64,000 nucleotides of DNA from Symbiodinium natans (GCA_905221605.1 CAJNDS010002458.1:192501-256500), one strand, 5' to 3'; counted from the stretch's first letter, positions 30,563-39,255 are shown. Numbers and translations: made by a program. Notes: generated by a model from the sequence alone, not told the origin.

Positions 30563-30975
30563 ATTAAACCCGATGAGCGATGAACAAAGCCCAAACCCCA
30601 AACCCTAAACCTCAAACGGCTTTCGGGGGGGGGTGGGGGGGGGGGGCGGGGGAACTCGAGACCGTACCCTCAATCTGCGGCGCAAGCCTACCCCATGAAC
30701 CTCCAAGTAGGATTCGGCATGTTCCTCACTACATCAAGGAGAATGAGGAGAGGTCAAAGATGCCAAACGGGCGGTTATGGTCATGATGATGCTTCGTTCA
30801 CGTTCAGATATGGGGGGGGCTTACGAAAGTAAGGGACCCCGAACACCCTAAACCCTAAACCCTGAACCCTACACCCTAAACCAGTAGGATTCCCTTCTGA
30901 TAATGACCCCAAGTAGTAGGTACCCCCCCCCCCCCCCGCAATGTCGGAAGCCCCCCCCCCCCCTATGTTAAGTAG

Positions 30976-31089
30976 AAGGCCACCGACGAGAAGACCTCTT
31001 TTTTAAAGTTGCCGACGAGGGCAGCTGTTGTTCAAAAGGTGCTCTTTAGAATTCGTAAATCCCGGGACCACAAACTTGGGTTGAATTAA
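30976..31089 (+). CDS. candidate exon, Lys-rich
   Basis: 37 codons after TAG (ATDEKTSFLKLPTRAAVVQK, then VLFRIRKSRDHKLG) to TAA at 31087-31089. An internal AAAAG|GTGCTC could be a donor. A family C element starts 24 nt later. Not recognised. Confidence 0.3.
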   Translation, partial: KATDEKTSFLKLPTRAAVVQKVLFRIRKSRDHKLGLN

Positions 31090-31112
31090 ATTCATAAATT
31101 CAGCCTTTACTT

Positions 31113-31189
31113 AGGGTTGGGGTTCCCTTATAATCTCCTTAGCATCAAAAAGGGTGCCCTTGTTATTCTTAGGTTGCTCTTGGGTCTAG
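31113..31189 (+). mobile_element. family C element, partial
   Basis: GGTTCCCTTATAATC, ATCAAAAA and GGGTGCCCTTGTTATTC, AGGTTGCTCTTGGGTCTAG. Left terminus missing. Confidence 0.65.
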
Positions 31190-31416
31190 TAAACCCTAAA
31201 CCCTACACTAGAGGGTTCAGGTTTCAGGGTTTAGGTATAAGCCGCCTACACACGCAAGCCCCACAGACCCCATCTTTAGTCAAGCAAGATGCCTTGAAGC
31301 GTGATCAGGATCCCTGTGTATGTTAAGGTATCTCGACTACGTAGTTGTTTTACTAGGGTGCCTGTATGGGGCGCTTGCTGAAAAAAGGAGGTGTTGGGGG
31401 TTCAACACCCTAAGCC

Positions 31417-31530
31417 ATGAAAAAGTACTTGGCTCTTACCAAGGTACCTCAACTTGTCGTTGGGGGAGCAGACGGTGGAGATGATGCTGGCGAAGAGGCC
31501 GCCGTCTTGTATTCAAGGGGACTAGGGTAA
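31417..31530 (+). CDS. candidate small ORF, unknown
   Basis: ATG to TAA, 37 residues (KKYLALTKVPQLVVGGADG, then DDAGEEAAVLYSRG). Internal ACCAAG|GTACCT may be a donor. Lies between a duplicated AAC-rich stretch and a CCCTAAA array. Not recognised. Confidence 0.28.
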   Translation: MKKYLALTKVPQLVVGGADGGDDAGEEAAVLYSRGLG

Positions 31531-31599
31531 CCCTAAACCCTAAGCCCTAAACCCTAAACCCTAAACCCTAAACTCCAGGTTTCGCGTTGGGGGGTTCGG

Positions 31600-31765
31600 G
31601 GACATCAACCCCCAAGATAGACCCCCAAAGAATAGGATTCCCTTAAAACAAGGTTTAGGGTTTAGGGTTTAGGGTTTAGGGTTTAGGGCTTAGGGTTTAG
31701 GGTTTAGGGTTTAGGCTTAGGACCCCAATAAGGTACCCCGAATTTCGGACACCCCCCACATAGGG
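31600..31765 (-). mobile_element. family H element split by a TTTAGGG array
   Basis: Read on the - strand: GTCCGAAATTCGGGGTACC, TTATTGGGGTCC, then about 80 bp of telomeric units (31650-31715 on +), then AAGGGAATCCTATTCTTTGG. The array interrupts an otherwise collinear copy of the family seen at 18322 and 21160. Confidence 0.65.
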
Positions 31766-32163
31766 TTTAGGGTTTAGGGCTTTGGGTGGGTTGAGAACCC
31801 AAACCCTAAACCCTGAACAACGACCAGCCGTGTCCCCTTTGTAGCCTCTGCATGCCTTGATAGTATACAGGGCTCAATAGTCCCGTTCGATGTAACTAGG
31901 CCTCTACTCAAAGTAGAGGTTCACGGTTTAGGGCTTAGGGTTAAGGGTTAGTATTTTTTCTACAAGGTACATATAACCCTATTTACAAAAGTGCCCCGAT
32001 CCTCCAAGTATAGTGCGTTGCATCGCTTGTGGTTTTTGCCCCACCTGGTTTTTAAGTTTCGGTCCTGCTGTTTCGATGGAGATCGCGCTCAAAGAGCCCA
32101 ACACTAGGGTTTAGGGTTTAGGGTTTAGGGCTTAGGGTTTAGGGCTTATAGGGCTTAAGTCCC
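31766..32163. other. degenerate repeats
   Basis: Short G- and C-rich telomeric patches at 31768-31815 and 32105-32150. 31908-32010 is a badly decayed family A element carrying degenerate telomeric units (AGAGGTTCACGG at the left, GATCCTCCAAGTA at the right). Confidence 0.5.
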
Positions 32164-32442
32164 AGCAGGGACGAGATCAAGGCAGAGCTCAAATCCTTCA
32201 ATTCTGGGGACGTGGAAGCAGATGAGCAAGCGCAAAACACACTCACTGGCGACGGCAACGCGGGAAATCGGAGCGTTGCGGGGGCATCGTAGTCGACGAT
32301 CTACTTGCGCGAGAAGATTTGGCAGAACATGGCAGAAGATTGGGCAGAAGATTGGGCAGAAGATTGCGAGGCTGATAGTGACGAAGAGACACCTGAAGCC
32401 AATGCTGCCAATGCTCAGAGCACATCTCGCACAGCTGCATGA
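32164..32442 (+). pseudogene. candidate acidic protein fragment with in-frame TAG
   Basis: One frame reads DEIKAELKSFNSGDVEADE, GDGNAGNRSVAG, then TAG at 32290-32292, then LREKIWQNMAEDWAEDWAED, CEADSDEETPEANAAN and TGA at 32440-32442. Acidic, Ala-rich, with three copies of a 12-bp repeat (GGCAGAAGATTG) near 32340. The composition is protein-like on both sides of the stop. Another + frame (32222-32458) is also open, so the frame choice is an inference. Confidence 0.33.
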
Positions 32443-32846
32443 CCTTGCAACCATGTAACCATGTAGGGTTTCAGGTTAGTCTACGTTTTGAAAGTTTGGG
32501 GTTCTGTGGGCTGTACTTGAGAGTTAGTGTGTGTTCGAAGATAAGGTATATTCCTCAAGTAAGTTTAAGGGGTCTTGGGCTCTTTTGGAGGCGCTTCTGA
32601 ACTTCGTTGTATGCCTTTCAGGTTTCAAACTCTTCCTCGGATGCAGAATCGTGGGCCAAACCCTATAAACCCTAAACCCTAAACCCTGTTCCCTTTACTT
32701 GGTTTGGGGGCCTTGTTCCCTTCTAAACCCCCCTATCGAAATTAGGGTTTAAGTTTTACATAGCTTGGGGTCTAGGATTCCTGGGTTACTGTGACTTCGT
32801 GATCTTTGCAAAGGATTGAGGGTTAAGGGTTTAGGGTTTAGTGTGA
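32443..32846 (+). other. mostly unique sequence
   Basis: A good acceptor (TGCCTTTCAG at 32612-32621) precedes a short open stretch (SNSSSDAESWAKP) that runs into a C-rich patch at 32660-32685. Short telomeric patch at 32820-32840. No gene assigned. Confidence 0.4.
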
Positions 32847-33041
32847 CTCAACAAGAACTGTTACACGACTTGCAAACCTTTATGTGCTCTTAACCAGAGG
32901 GGTGCGTGTGGAAAAACACCTGTCGCGTCACTGCATGGTAATTCCTTCCATACAGCTTTCACCTCCCCGCTCAAAAACCATGGATCATTACAAAACCGGC
33001 ATAAGTTTTATATCTATGTAGAGGTGATCGTTTTGACTTGA
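32847..33041 (+). CDS. candidate exon, Cys-rich start
   Basis: 64 codons without an ATG, from CTC after TGA to TGA at 33039-33041: NCYTTCKPLCALNQRGACG, then TPVASLHGNSFHTAF and NRHKFYIYVEVIVL. Further + and - frames are open to 33176. A Cys-rich N-terminal part and a beta-like C-terminal part, no family recognised. Confidence 0.28.
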   Translation, partial: LNKNCYTTCKPLCALNQRGACGKTPVASLHGNSFHTAFTSPLKNHGSLQNRHKFYIYVEVIVLT

Positions 33042-33235
33042 CGTGGTTCTTGCAGTAGCTACACGCGCCACGAGACATCTGTCGGTTTTGTCTGTGTTCG
33101 GTCTTGTGTCTGCAATTAGCGGTGACACGGTGGCGTGTTGCGAACACAGGCATCATGACAGAGCTACGAATTGCTTAAGAGAACCCCAAGAACACAAACA
33201 ATCTTCCTCATAAGGGTAATAAATATAGGGATTTG

Positions 33236-33417
33236 TTTTTTTTTTTTTGGGGGGGGGCGGGGGGGGGGGGGGGGGGGCGGGGCGGGGGGGGGGGGGGCGG
33301 GGGGGGGGGGGCGGGGGGGGGGGGGCGGGGGGGGGGGGGGGGGGGGGGGGGGGCGGGGGGGGGGCGGGGGGGGGGGGGGGGGGCGGGGGGGGGGGGGGGC
33401 GGGGGGGGGGGGGGGGT
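33236..33417. repeat. poly(T)-poly(G) junction with GnC minisatellite
   Basis: T13 followed by about 170 nt of G interrupted by single C at irregular intervals. It is flanked by unique sequence. The Gly-rich and Pro-rich frames of 70-100 residues over it are artefacts. Confidence 0.92.
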
Positions 33418-33628
33418 CTTAAGCACACAGTCGAGAAAAGGGTTCGGGTTTTGGGTATTTAGGGTTGAGGGATTCAGCCTCCAAGCCTTAGATCCAGATT
33501 CTGCACACGTCATCTAAGTTTTGAAAAAAACACAGTATCGACTGCCAGCCCCATGTTCCCAGCCAGAAACCCTAAACCCTAAACCCTAAACACTAAGCCT
33601 TCTTTCGGCATGGTACAGGTGTAAGGAG

Positions 33629-33733
33629 ATGAACTGGGAGTTTACCGTCCTTGCGATGGATGGCTCCACTCTGGATGATGCCACCCAAACATGTTTTCTG
33701 GCCCCCAAAAAGCCCTTAAACCTCAAACCTTAA
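33629..33733 (+). CDS. candidate exon, unknown
   Basis: ATG to TAA, 34 residues (NWEFTVLAMDGSTLDDATQ, then CFLAPKKPLN). Ends in degenerate CCCTTAAA units that supply the stop. Preceded by TACAG|GTGTAAGG. Protein-like composition but no family recognised. Confidence 0.28.
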   Translation: MNWEFTVLAMDGSTLDDATQTCFLAPKKPLNLKP

Positions 33734-33830
33734 ACCCGAAACCCTATAAACCCTAAAAACCCTAAAACCCTAAACCCTGAAGACCCTAAACCCTAGTTTT
33801 GTGTGGTGCAACTTGTAGGCTTGCTTGGAG

Positions 33831-34095
33831 GTTCATGGTACTTATAACCCAATTAGAGACTACACATTCTAACCCACTTATAAGCCTCTTAAGTACCCTA
33901 TTTGGGTTATAGTTGGGTTGTAAGGTTGTAAGTGCAGTTAAACTTGGGTTGCCCTAAGGGTCCATGTACCTTACTTTTATGTACTTGGGCCCCAAAGTCC
34001 CAACATAGGAGGTGCTTTAAGGCCCAAGTATTCCCCATTTAGGTACATGTGCCCTTAGGGTAATTTGGTCAGGAAGCACCATGACCCTCCAAGTA
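33831..34095. mobile_element. family A element with a family G element nested inside
   Basis: Left arm GCTTGGAGGTTCATGGTAC and right arm ACCATGACCCTCCAAGTA. Between them, 33952-34060 is a complete family G foldback. This fixes the relative age: G inserted into A. Confidence 0.8.
33952..34060. mobile_element. family G foldback element, full copy
   Basis: CCCTAAGGGTCCATGTACC at the left and GGTACATGTGCCCTTAGGG at the right. Inside, GTACTTGGGCCCCAAAGTCC and AAGGCCCAAGTATTCCCC are also inverted. 109 bp. Confidence 0.8.
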
Positions 34096-34174
34096 CGCTT
34101 TAAAGGCTTAGGACTTTACGCTTTCGGGCCTGGTGGGCCAAGGGCTTCTAAAAAGGGTCAGCGCAGAAATGGGG

Positions 34175-34312
34175 TTTAGGGTTTAGGGTTTAGGGTTTTG
34201 GGTTTAGGGTTTAGGGTTTAGGTTCCTGAAGCGAGCATCTTCTAGGGTTTAGGGGTCAGGGTTTAGGGTTTAGGGTTTAGGGTTTAGGGTTTAGGGTTTA
34301 GGTTCCTGAAGC
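34175..34312. repeat. TTTAGGG arrays with a 16-bp flanking duplication
   Basis: TTTAGGTTCCTGAAGC occurs at 34217-34232 and 34297-34312. Between the copies are 16 unique bases and a G-rich array. Further G-rich units precede (34175-34216). Confidence 0.7.
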
Positions 34313-35945
34313 AGAGTTTCTTATGGGGTTTAGGGTTTAGGGTTTCGGGTTCAGGGTTGAGGGTTGAGGGTTGTCTAGGGCTTGAGGGTGTGGTTTTGGT
34401 GGGGTTCGGTTGTGTGTTGGCTTCAGGGTTTAGGGGTTTTACGCCTTCTGGGGGGCTTGAATTGGGCTTTGCCGTGGCTCTACCTTTTCGGCGGATAGCC
34501 CTAAGCCCGCAGACCCCCTGTCGAACATACCTGTGCCCGAAAGCTACGATGTAGGAGCCCCTTTAAGGCACAAGTATATCCCCTAACCCTAAACCCTAGC
34601 CCCAAACCCTAAACCCTAAACCCTAAACCATGCACCCTTGTGGCCCTAAAACCACAGACCTTGCCATCCCTCTCCCTCGGGCGCGTGCAAAGTACAACTC
34701 AAAAGCAGAGAATCCTTAGACTGCCCTCCTCTAGGGTTTAGGGTTTAGGGTTTAGCGTTTAGGGTTTGGAGTTTAGGGTTTAGGGTTTAGGGTTTAGGGT
34801 TTGGAGTTTAGGGTTTAGGGTTTAGGGTTTAGGGTTCAGGGTTTAGAGTTGAGGGTTTAGGGTTTCGGGTTTCGGGCTTGGGGTTTTGAAGGTTCATGGG
34901 TGAGGAAGTAGGGTTAAAGGCAGGGAGGAAAGCGGGGCAGATGGCACGAGGTTCTCAGACGAAACTAAACGTTGCCCCTCCACCCCCCCCCCCCCCAAAG
35001 TGGACATCCTAAACTTTGAGAAGGGTTGGGCGTTTGGGTTTGGACGCTCAACTGGACCTTCATGCAACTCAACCCTAAATCCTAAGCGGGGGTGGGGGGG
35101 GGGGGGGGTGTTGTATTTAGAGGTTCATGGCACTTAGAAGTGGAATTACAACTGTACTTTTAACCCAGCTACAAGCCAGTAAGCACCTTAACATGATCAT
35201 CATTGGCTCATCAGTACCGCTAGAATTGGGGAACAAAGTAACATGAACCTGCAAACCGACCCTAAATCCTCAACCTTCAACCCTCAACCCTAAACCCTAA
35301 ACCAACCCTAAGGCCTAAAGCCTAAACCCTAAACCCTAAACCCTAAACCCTAAGCCCCAAACCCTAAACCCTAAACCCTCAACCCTCAACCCTAAACCCT
35401 AAAAACCCTAAACCCCAAACCCCAAACCCCTAACCCCTAAACCCTAAACCAGGCTTGTGTTGAAGTGCACTCGGGCCAGGTGGCGGTCCGGCAAGTGCCG
35501 GCGGCCCCTGCCCCGCTTCTCCTGCAGTTCGTGGTTTGGAAGTCAGGGTTTAGGGTTTAGGGTTAGGGTTTAGGGTTTAGGGTTTAGGGTTTAGGGTTTT
35601 GGGTTTTGGGTTTTAGGGTTTTAGGGTTTTAGGGTTTTAGGGTTCAGGGTTTAGGGTTTCGGGTTTACGGTTTACGGATTAGGGTTTGGGGTTAAATCCT
35701 AAATCCTAAGCCCTAAACCCTAAACCCTAAAACGATTCAGGGTGCATTTGGGGCTTGAGGGTTTTGGAGCTCATTGGTTTAGGGCGCAGGGACCTGATTT
35801 CTGAACTATGCCCGGAAGTGACGGTTTAGGATTTAGGGCTCAGGGTCCAGGGCAACATGTTGAGGAATCCCACACCTCGAGCTGCAAACAAACAGATTGC
35901 AGGGGTGAAGTAGGGTGTAGGCTTTAGGGGTGGGGTTTAGGATGA
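34313..35945 (+). other. telomere-variant mosaic with coding-like islands
   Basis: Arrays at 34330-34375, 34590-34630, 34735-34870 (G-rich), 35275-35450 (C-rich) and 35545-35690 (G-rich, with TTTTAGGG). 34655-34735 and 34923-35092 are open + islands. In the latter, a 14-nt poly(C) run (34983-34996) separates two open halves that lie in different frames. 35115-35255 is a decayed family A copy. 35857-35910 is a short open frame. Confidence 0.45.
35462..35545 (+). CDS. candidate exon between opposed telomeric arrays
   Basis: Open, GC-rich + frame (EVHSGQVAVRQVPAAPAPLL, then LQFVVWKS) bounded by a C-rich array at the left and a G-rich array at the right. No family recognised, chance possible. 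Confidence 0.25.
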
Positions 35946-36119
35946 GAGTTCAGGATTTTGGGAGGGGCGCGCCAATTTGGACCCCAAGCTAATCCCACAT
36001 CATCCAGGCCTGTTGCCAATGCACGGACAGTCGGTCACCATTTAAACAACTGGGGCCTGTCAAGGTTCGCCTTTTGTGGGGGCGATGGAGGCATCGCGGA
36101 GAAGCATAGTCGGATTTAG
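35946..36119 (+). CDS. candidate exon, 57 codons
   Basis: Open between two stops (RILGGARQFGPQANPTSSRP, then VANARTVGHHLNNWGLSRF and CGGDGGIAEKHS). The final TAG is formed by the adjoining TTTAGGG array, so a real transcript would need a donor before it. A second open island follows beyond the array at 36156. Family unknown. Confidence 0.33.
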   Translation, partial: EFRILGGARQFGPQANPTSSRPVANARTVGHHLNNWGLSRFAFCGGDGGIAEKHSRI

Positions 36120-36155
36120 GGTTTAGGGTTTAGGGTTTAGGGTTTAGGGTTTAGG

Positions 36156-36299
36156 GAGGACAAAGACGACGACCTGGAGAAGCTCGCCGAGAAGTACCTC
36201 GTACCTGACCACGGAGTCGCGCGGCCATGCAGCCAGGAGGAGCATCCCGAGGGCTGGAAGCCGACCTCATTATGGAAGAACGTCTCAGAAGCGTCTCAG
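36156..36299 (+). CDS. candidate exon sandwiched between TTTAGGG arrays
   Basis: 48 codons, strongly charged (EDKDDDLEKLAEKYLVPDHG, then CSQEEHPEGWKPTSLWKNV). Left boundary TTTAG|GGAGGAC, right boundary TCTCAG|GGTTTAG. Both arrays are in the G-rich orientation relative to the frame, so each junction carries potential splice dinucleotides. The composition is among the most protein-like of the islands, but no family is recognised. Confidence 0.4.
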
Positions 36300-36692
36300 G
36301 GTTTAGGGTTTAGGGTTTAGGGTTTAGGTTTAGGGTTTAGGGCTTAGGGCTTAGGGCTTAGGGTTTCTCACGTTTAGGCCATAAACCTAACACCCCAAAC
36401 CCTAGAAGCCCTTAAATCTTGTTTGCCAAAATGAGAAGTGGCCGTAAACGTTCATGCTCTTGGAAAACTGAACAGGTTTGGTGTACTTGTAGTTCCTAAT
36501 AGGGGGATGCGTAAGATATCGTAAGTTGGCCCTTACGTAATCAACCTACCAGGACACAGGGGTCATTCTTTATAACTCCGCTTACGCCCTACTGTATCCT
36601 ATCAAGCAACCCTTTGCAAACCTAGACCCTAAACCCTAAAGCCCTACACCCTAAACCCTAGACCCTTCTAAAGTAATCCAGTTTCCCGCTGA
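36300..36692 (+). other. telomeric array and unique sequence
   Basis: G-rich array 36298-36363. 36431-36499 is a 22-codon frame with a possible donor ACAG|GTTTGG. C-rich patch at 36620-36665. Confidence 0.5.
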
Positions 36693-36980
36693 GATTGGCT
36701 TGGTTTTAGCCTCTTTGCGGGCTCTCTAGCTGGGAAACATTCCTTCAAACACATGAGGATCCCTATTCTGGCAATCTCAACATTTGCTCTTTCAAATATA
36801 GGAATTGCAGTAAATGAAAGAGTTGATGATTTGCAATGTTAATCTTCAAGCTAATGAAGAATGTTCCGACTCTGGGATTGTTTGCCACGAAGCGCGCGCA
36901 GCAGGTAGTCCCCGATGCCGTGACACATTTGATCATATCAGCCTCTGGGCATCTTGTCTGCAACACATATGGGGGGGTGG
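36693..36980 (+). CDS. candidate coding region in two frames
   Basis: 36693-36842 is open for 49 codons to TAA (FAGSLAGKHSFKHMRIPILA, then ISTFALSNIGIAVNERVDDL), with a hydrophobic central stretch. A second frame from ATG 36836 continues MLIFKLMKNVPTLGLFATKR, QQVVPDAVTHLIISASGHLV before running into a G/T-rich stretch. The two overlap by 7 nt in different frames. Either a frameshifted gene or two exons. Not recognised. Confidence 0.3.
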
Positions 36981-37151
36981 GGGGGGGTGGGGTGGGGGAC
37001 GTTGAAGTGTGGTTTAGGTTTCGGAGTTTAGGGGTTACATAGCGGTCTTGGGGTGGGTTTGGGGGTTTTGGGGTTTTAGGGTTTCGGTCTACTGGTTTAG
37101 GTCAGGTCCACCATTTTAAGCCCCCCCCCCCCCCCCCACCCCCTTTTTGCC

Positions 37152-37244
37152 CGGGAAGAGATCCGGTATCCAATCCGTCTCAAAAAGGTACCTTCTCTCT
37201 CCTTGGCCATGCGGGAAGCTAAACACGTGCTGAACGCAATTTGA
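37152..37244 (+). CDS. candidate exon, unknown
   Basis: 30 codons (REEIRYPIRLKKVPSLSLAM, then REAKHVLNAI) to TGA, with a possible donor AAAAAG|GTACCT inside and GAG|GTAACC after the stop. The last part is repeated in the 38-bp direct duplication at 37223/37270. Confidence 0.28.
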   Translation, partial: REEIRYPIRLKKVPSLSLAMREAKHVLNAI

Positions 37245-37307
37245 GGTAACCTTGAGCCCTAAACGCTTGACACGTGCTGAACGTAATTTGAGGTAACCTT
37301 GAGCCCT
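37223..37307 (+). repeat. 38-bp direct duplication
   Basis: ACACGTGCTGAACG to AACCTTGAGCCCT occurs at 37223-37260 and 37270-37307 with one difference, separated by 9 nt (AAACGCTTG). The duplication ends on a CCCT, so the junction coincides with a telomere-like unit. Confidence 0.85.
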
Positions 37308-37762
37308 GAAACCGAATCCCTAAATTATCCTTAAACCAGCAGTGGCAAGGTTTGAGTCGAGATATGGCGCCCTAAGCAAACACAGAAGGGCACGAGGTCG
37401 AAGTCGCCACGGTAAGCTAGATGTACGATGTCTTCAACCACAATATGGTGCGGACGTAAGGTTCCTTCTTGGGAAATTATTTGGAAGTATAGGGTTGTAT
37501 TGGGAGAATGTATTCTGACCAACTACCTGACAATTGCATTTAGAACCATATATGTATACATCACCGTTCAAGGTACTATAAATGCACCCAGCTTCTCCTG
37601 CTAAAGCCATTGGACTCTCAGGCAAGAGCCCGAAACCCAAAATCCTAATCTGTCAACCACAAGCCAAGCCCTAAAACCGTAAACCCTAAAACATTAAAGC
37701 CCTAAAGCCCTAAAGCCCTAAAGCCCTAAACCCTAAAACGCTAAACCCTAAACCCAAAACCC
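37308..37762. other. unique sequence, opposing frames
   Basis: Minus-strand frames at 37331-37522 (63 aa) and 37434-37640 (68 aa) overlap each other in different frames, and + islands are also protein-like. I cannot choose. C-rich degenerate units at 37665-37760. Confidence 0.35.
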
Positions 37763-38036
37763 ATGAACAAGTGCGGCTGCCCAAGGAATGACTTGCTGCG
37801 CCTGCTGAACGAGGCCCTCGGCGCCACTGCATTGGCTAAGCGTTGTCCACCGCCCCCCCCCCCCCCCCCCCCCTAAACCCTAAACCCTAAACCCTAAACC
37901 CTAAACCCTAAACGGGGGCGCTGAAGCCTAAACCCTATAGAGGGGAGGGTTGAGCACACCGCAGATCTCGTCAACGGAGTTCGCCATGCGCTCCATGTAC
38001 CAAGCGATGACGGAAGGCCTGCAGGAGGCGCAGTAG
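37763..38036 (+). CDS. candidate two-exon gene end with telomeric intron
   Basis: 37763-37848: ATG then NKCGCPRNDLLRLLNEALGA and TALAKR, ending before a poly(C) run and a CCCTAAA array (37872-37914). 37965-38033: after CCGCAG, ISSTEFAMRSMYQAMTEGLQ, EAQ and TAG at 38034-38036. Both halves are open and helix-like, so the poly(C) and telomeric array would lie in an intron. Not recognised. Chance cannot be excluded. Confidence 0.35.
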
Positions 38037-38037
38037 G

Positions 38038-38195
38038 GTTTAGGGTTTAGGGTTTAGGGCTTGGGGTTTAGGGTTTCGGGTTTAGGGTTTACAAGTTGAG
38101 GGCTTGGGGTTTAGGGTTCAGGGTTTAGGGTTTTCGGGTTTTAGGGTTTAGGGTTTAGGGTTTGGGTTTTAGGGTTTAGGGTTTAGGGCTTAGGG
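38038..38195. repeat. TTTAGGG array, degenerate
   Basis: About 20 G-rich units with TTTCGGG and TTTTAGGG variants, starting directly after the TAG of the preceding candidate. Confidence 0.9.
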
Positions 38196-38213
38196 TCAGG
38201 CTTAGGGGTTACG

Positions 38214-38582
38214 GTGTTGCATGGGGTGGGCGGAGCGGGCTCAGCATCTTGCACCAACCACCCACCAGGTGGCTCCACCGAGCCCAGCGCCTGTTTTGCC
38301 GGAAGACTAGAATCCCTGTTTGCACTCGTCAGTTGGTGTGCTGCCGTGCAGTGTGCCAAACCACTAGTTGCTCTGCATTGCGTGGATATTCCTCCGAGAT
38401 TCCCAACGACACGCACTTCGTACCTACATCGGGAGCTCGCCACTTTTGCAAGGACCACAACCGAGCACGTTTGCAGCAACGGTCCGTGCATTCAGGAGGA
38501 GATAGGCGCGATGAGGAATGGGGCCAGGACCAAGGTTGTTATTGCAGAGCAGCTGCCCATATCAACCCTAAACCTTGTATAA
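38214..38582 (+). CDS. candidate coding region, frame uncertain
   Basis: About 370 bp free of telomeric units and open in two + frames. One (from about 38249) is Cys-rich (VCCRAVCQTTSCS, then SGARHFCKDHNRARLQQRS). The other (38214-38582) contains LVSWCAAVQCAKPLVAL and TSYLHRELATFARTTTEH. Two long overlapping frames reduce the value of either. Confidence 0.28.
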   Translation: MLHGVGGAGSASCTNHPPGGSTEPSACFAGRLESLFALVSWCAAVQCAKPLVALHCVDIPPRFPTTRTSYLHRELATFARTTTEHVCSNGPCIQEEIGAMRNGARTKVVIAEQLPISTLNLV

Positions 38583-38953
38583 CCCCCCCCCCCCAAAACC
38601 CAAAACCCGCCCATATATAGACCCCTGTAAGACTGTAAGCCCTCAGAGCACAATGCTTCTAGAAGGTCTGCAAACCCTACAAATCCATCCCATAAACCCT
38701 GCAAACAGGCGAGCCCATTCAATCCTACAAGCCCTATAAACCGCAAACCCCTACAACCCCATGAAAGGCCCCGGAAGCTTCATAAACCCAAGCCCAAGCC
38801 TAATTCCTTATAAGCTGCAAACCCAAACACCCCAAAAGCGCGTCCCACGCAAACCTCCGAGGCCTCGCCTAGACCCAAAAGCCCTAAATCCTCAAACCCT
38901 GCCCCCTAGACCCTAGACCCTAGACCCTAAACCTCACAAACCCCAACATCCAG
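38583..38953. other. degenerate C-rich telomeric zone
   Basis: Poly(C) at 38583-38594, then CCCTATAAA/CCCTACAA-like units and a CCCTAGA block at 38905-38930. No gene. Confidence 0.6.
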
Positions 38954-39037
38954 GTGACGCGAAAGTACCGGCGCATCCTGGAGTCCCTGTCGTCGATTGG
39001 CTGCCACATTGCCTGCTGCACAGCTTGGGCCCCAGGG
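38954..39037 (+). CDS. candidate exon before a TTTAGGG array
   Basis: After CATCCAG, 28 codons (VTRKYRRILESLSSIGCHIA, then CCTAWAPG), closed by the TAG of the array. C-rich units flank the left, G-rich units the right. Family unknown. Confidence 0.3.
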
Positions 39038-39210
39038 GTTTAGGGTTTAGGGTTTAGGGTTTGGGGTTTGGGGTTTGGGGTTTGGGGTTTGGGTTTAGGG
39101 TTTAGGGTTTAGGGTTTAGGGTTTAGGGTTTAGGGTTTAAGGCCAGTTTATAGGGCCAGTTTAGGGTTTGGGGCCAGTTTAGGGTTTGAGGTTTGGGGTT
39201 TGGGGTGTGG

Positions 39211-39252
<42 letters not shown>
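39038..39252. repeat. TTTAGGG/TTTGGGG array ending in poly(T)40
   Basis: G-rich telomeric units (39038-39140), further TTTGGGG variants, then an uninterrupted run of 40 T (39213-39252). On the - strand this is a poly(A) tract followed by C-rich telomeric units, the layout expected if a polyadenylated cDNA was joined to a telomere. Confidence 0.85.

Positions 39253-39255
<3 letters not shown>

Larger units (their letters stand above)
29837..30975 (+). other. mosaic region with 358-bp CCGCCGACCC element
   Basis: G-rich patch 29855-29935. Degenerate C-rich zone 30000-30100. The 358-bp element at 30205-30562, holding an open island at 30313-30368 (CEIWHAAVLMKKLRTDP) that runs into poly(C). 30715-30786 (+) is open to TGA (HYIKENEERSKMPNG). 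Poly(G) at about 30626-30655, poly(C) at 30923-30937 and 30953-30962. Remnant family A right arm at 30692-30710. Confidence 0.45.

Noticed and set aside
37331-37640. One + frame here reads protein-like through several TAA/TAG codons, suggesting stop-codon reassignment
   Set aside because: The FNIP and BTB genes end normally and contain no internal TAA/TAG, and minus-strand frames are also open here. The impression is most likely subjective.
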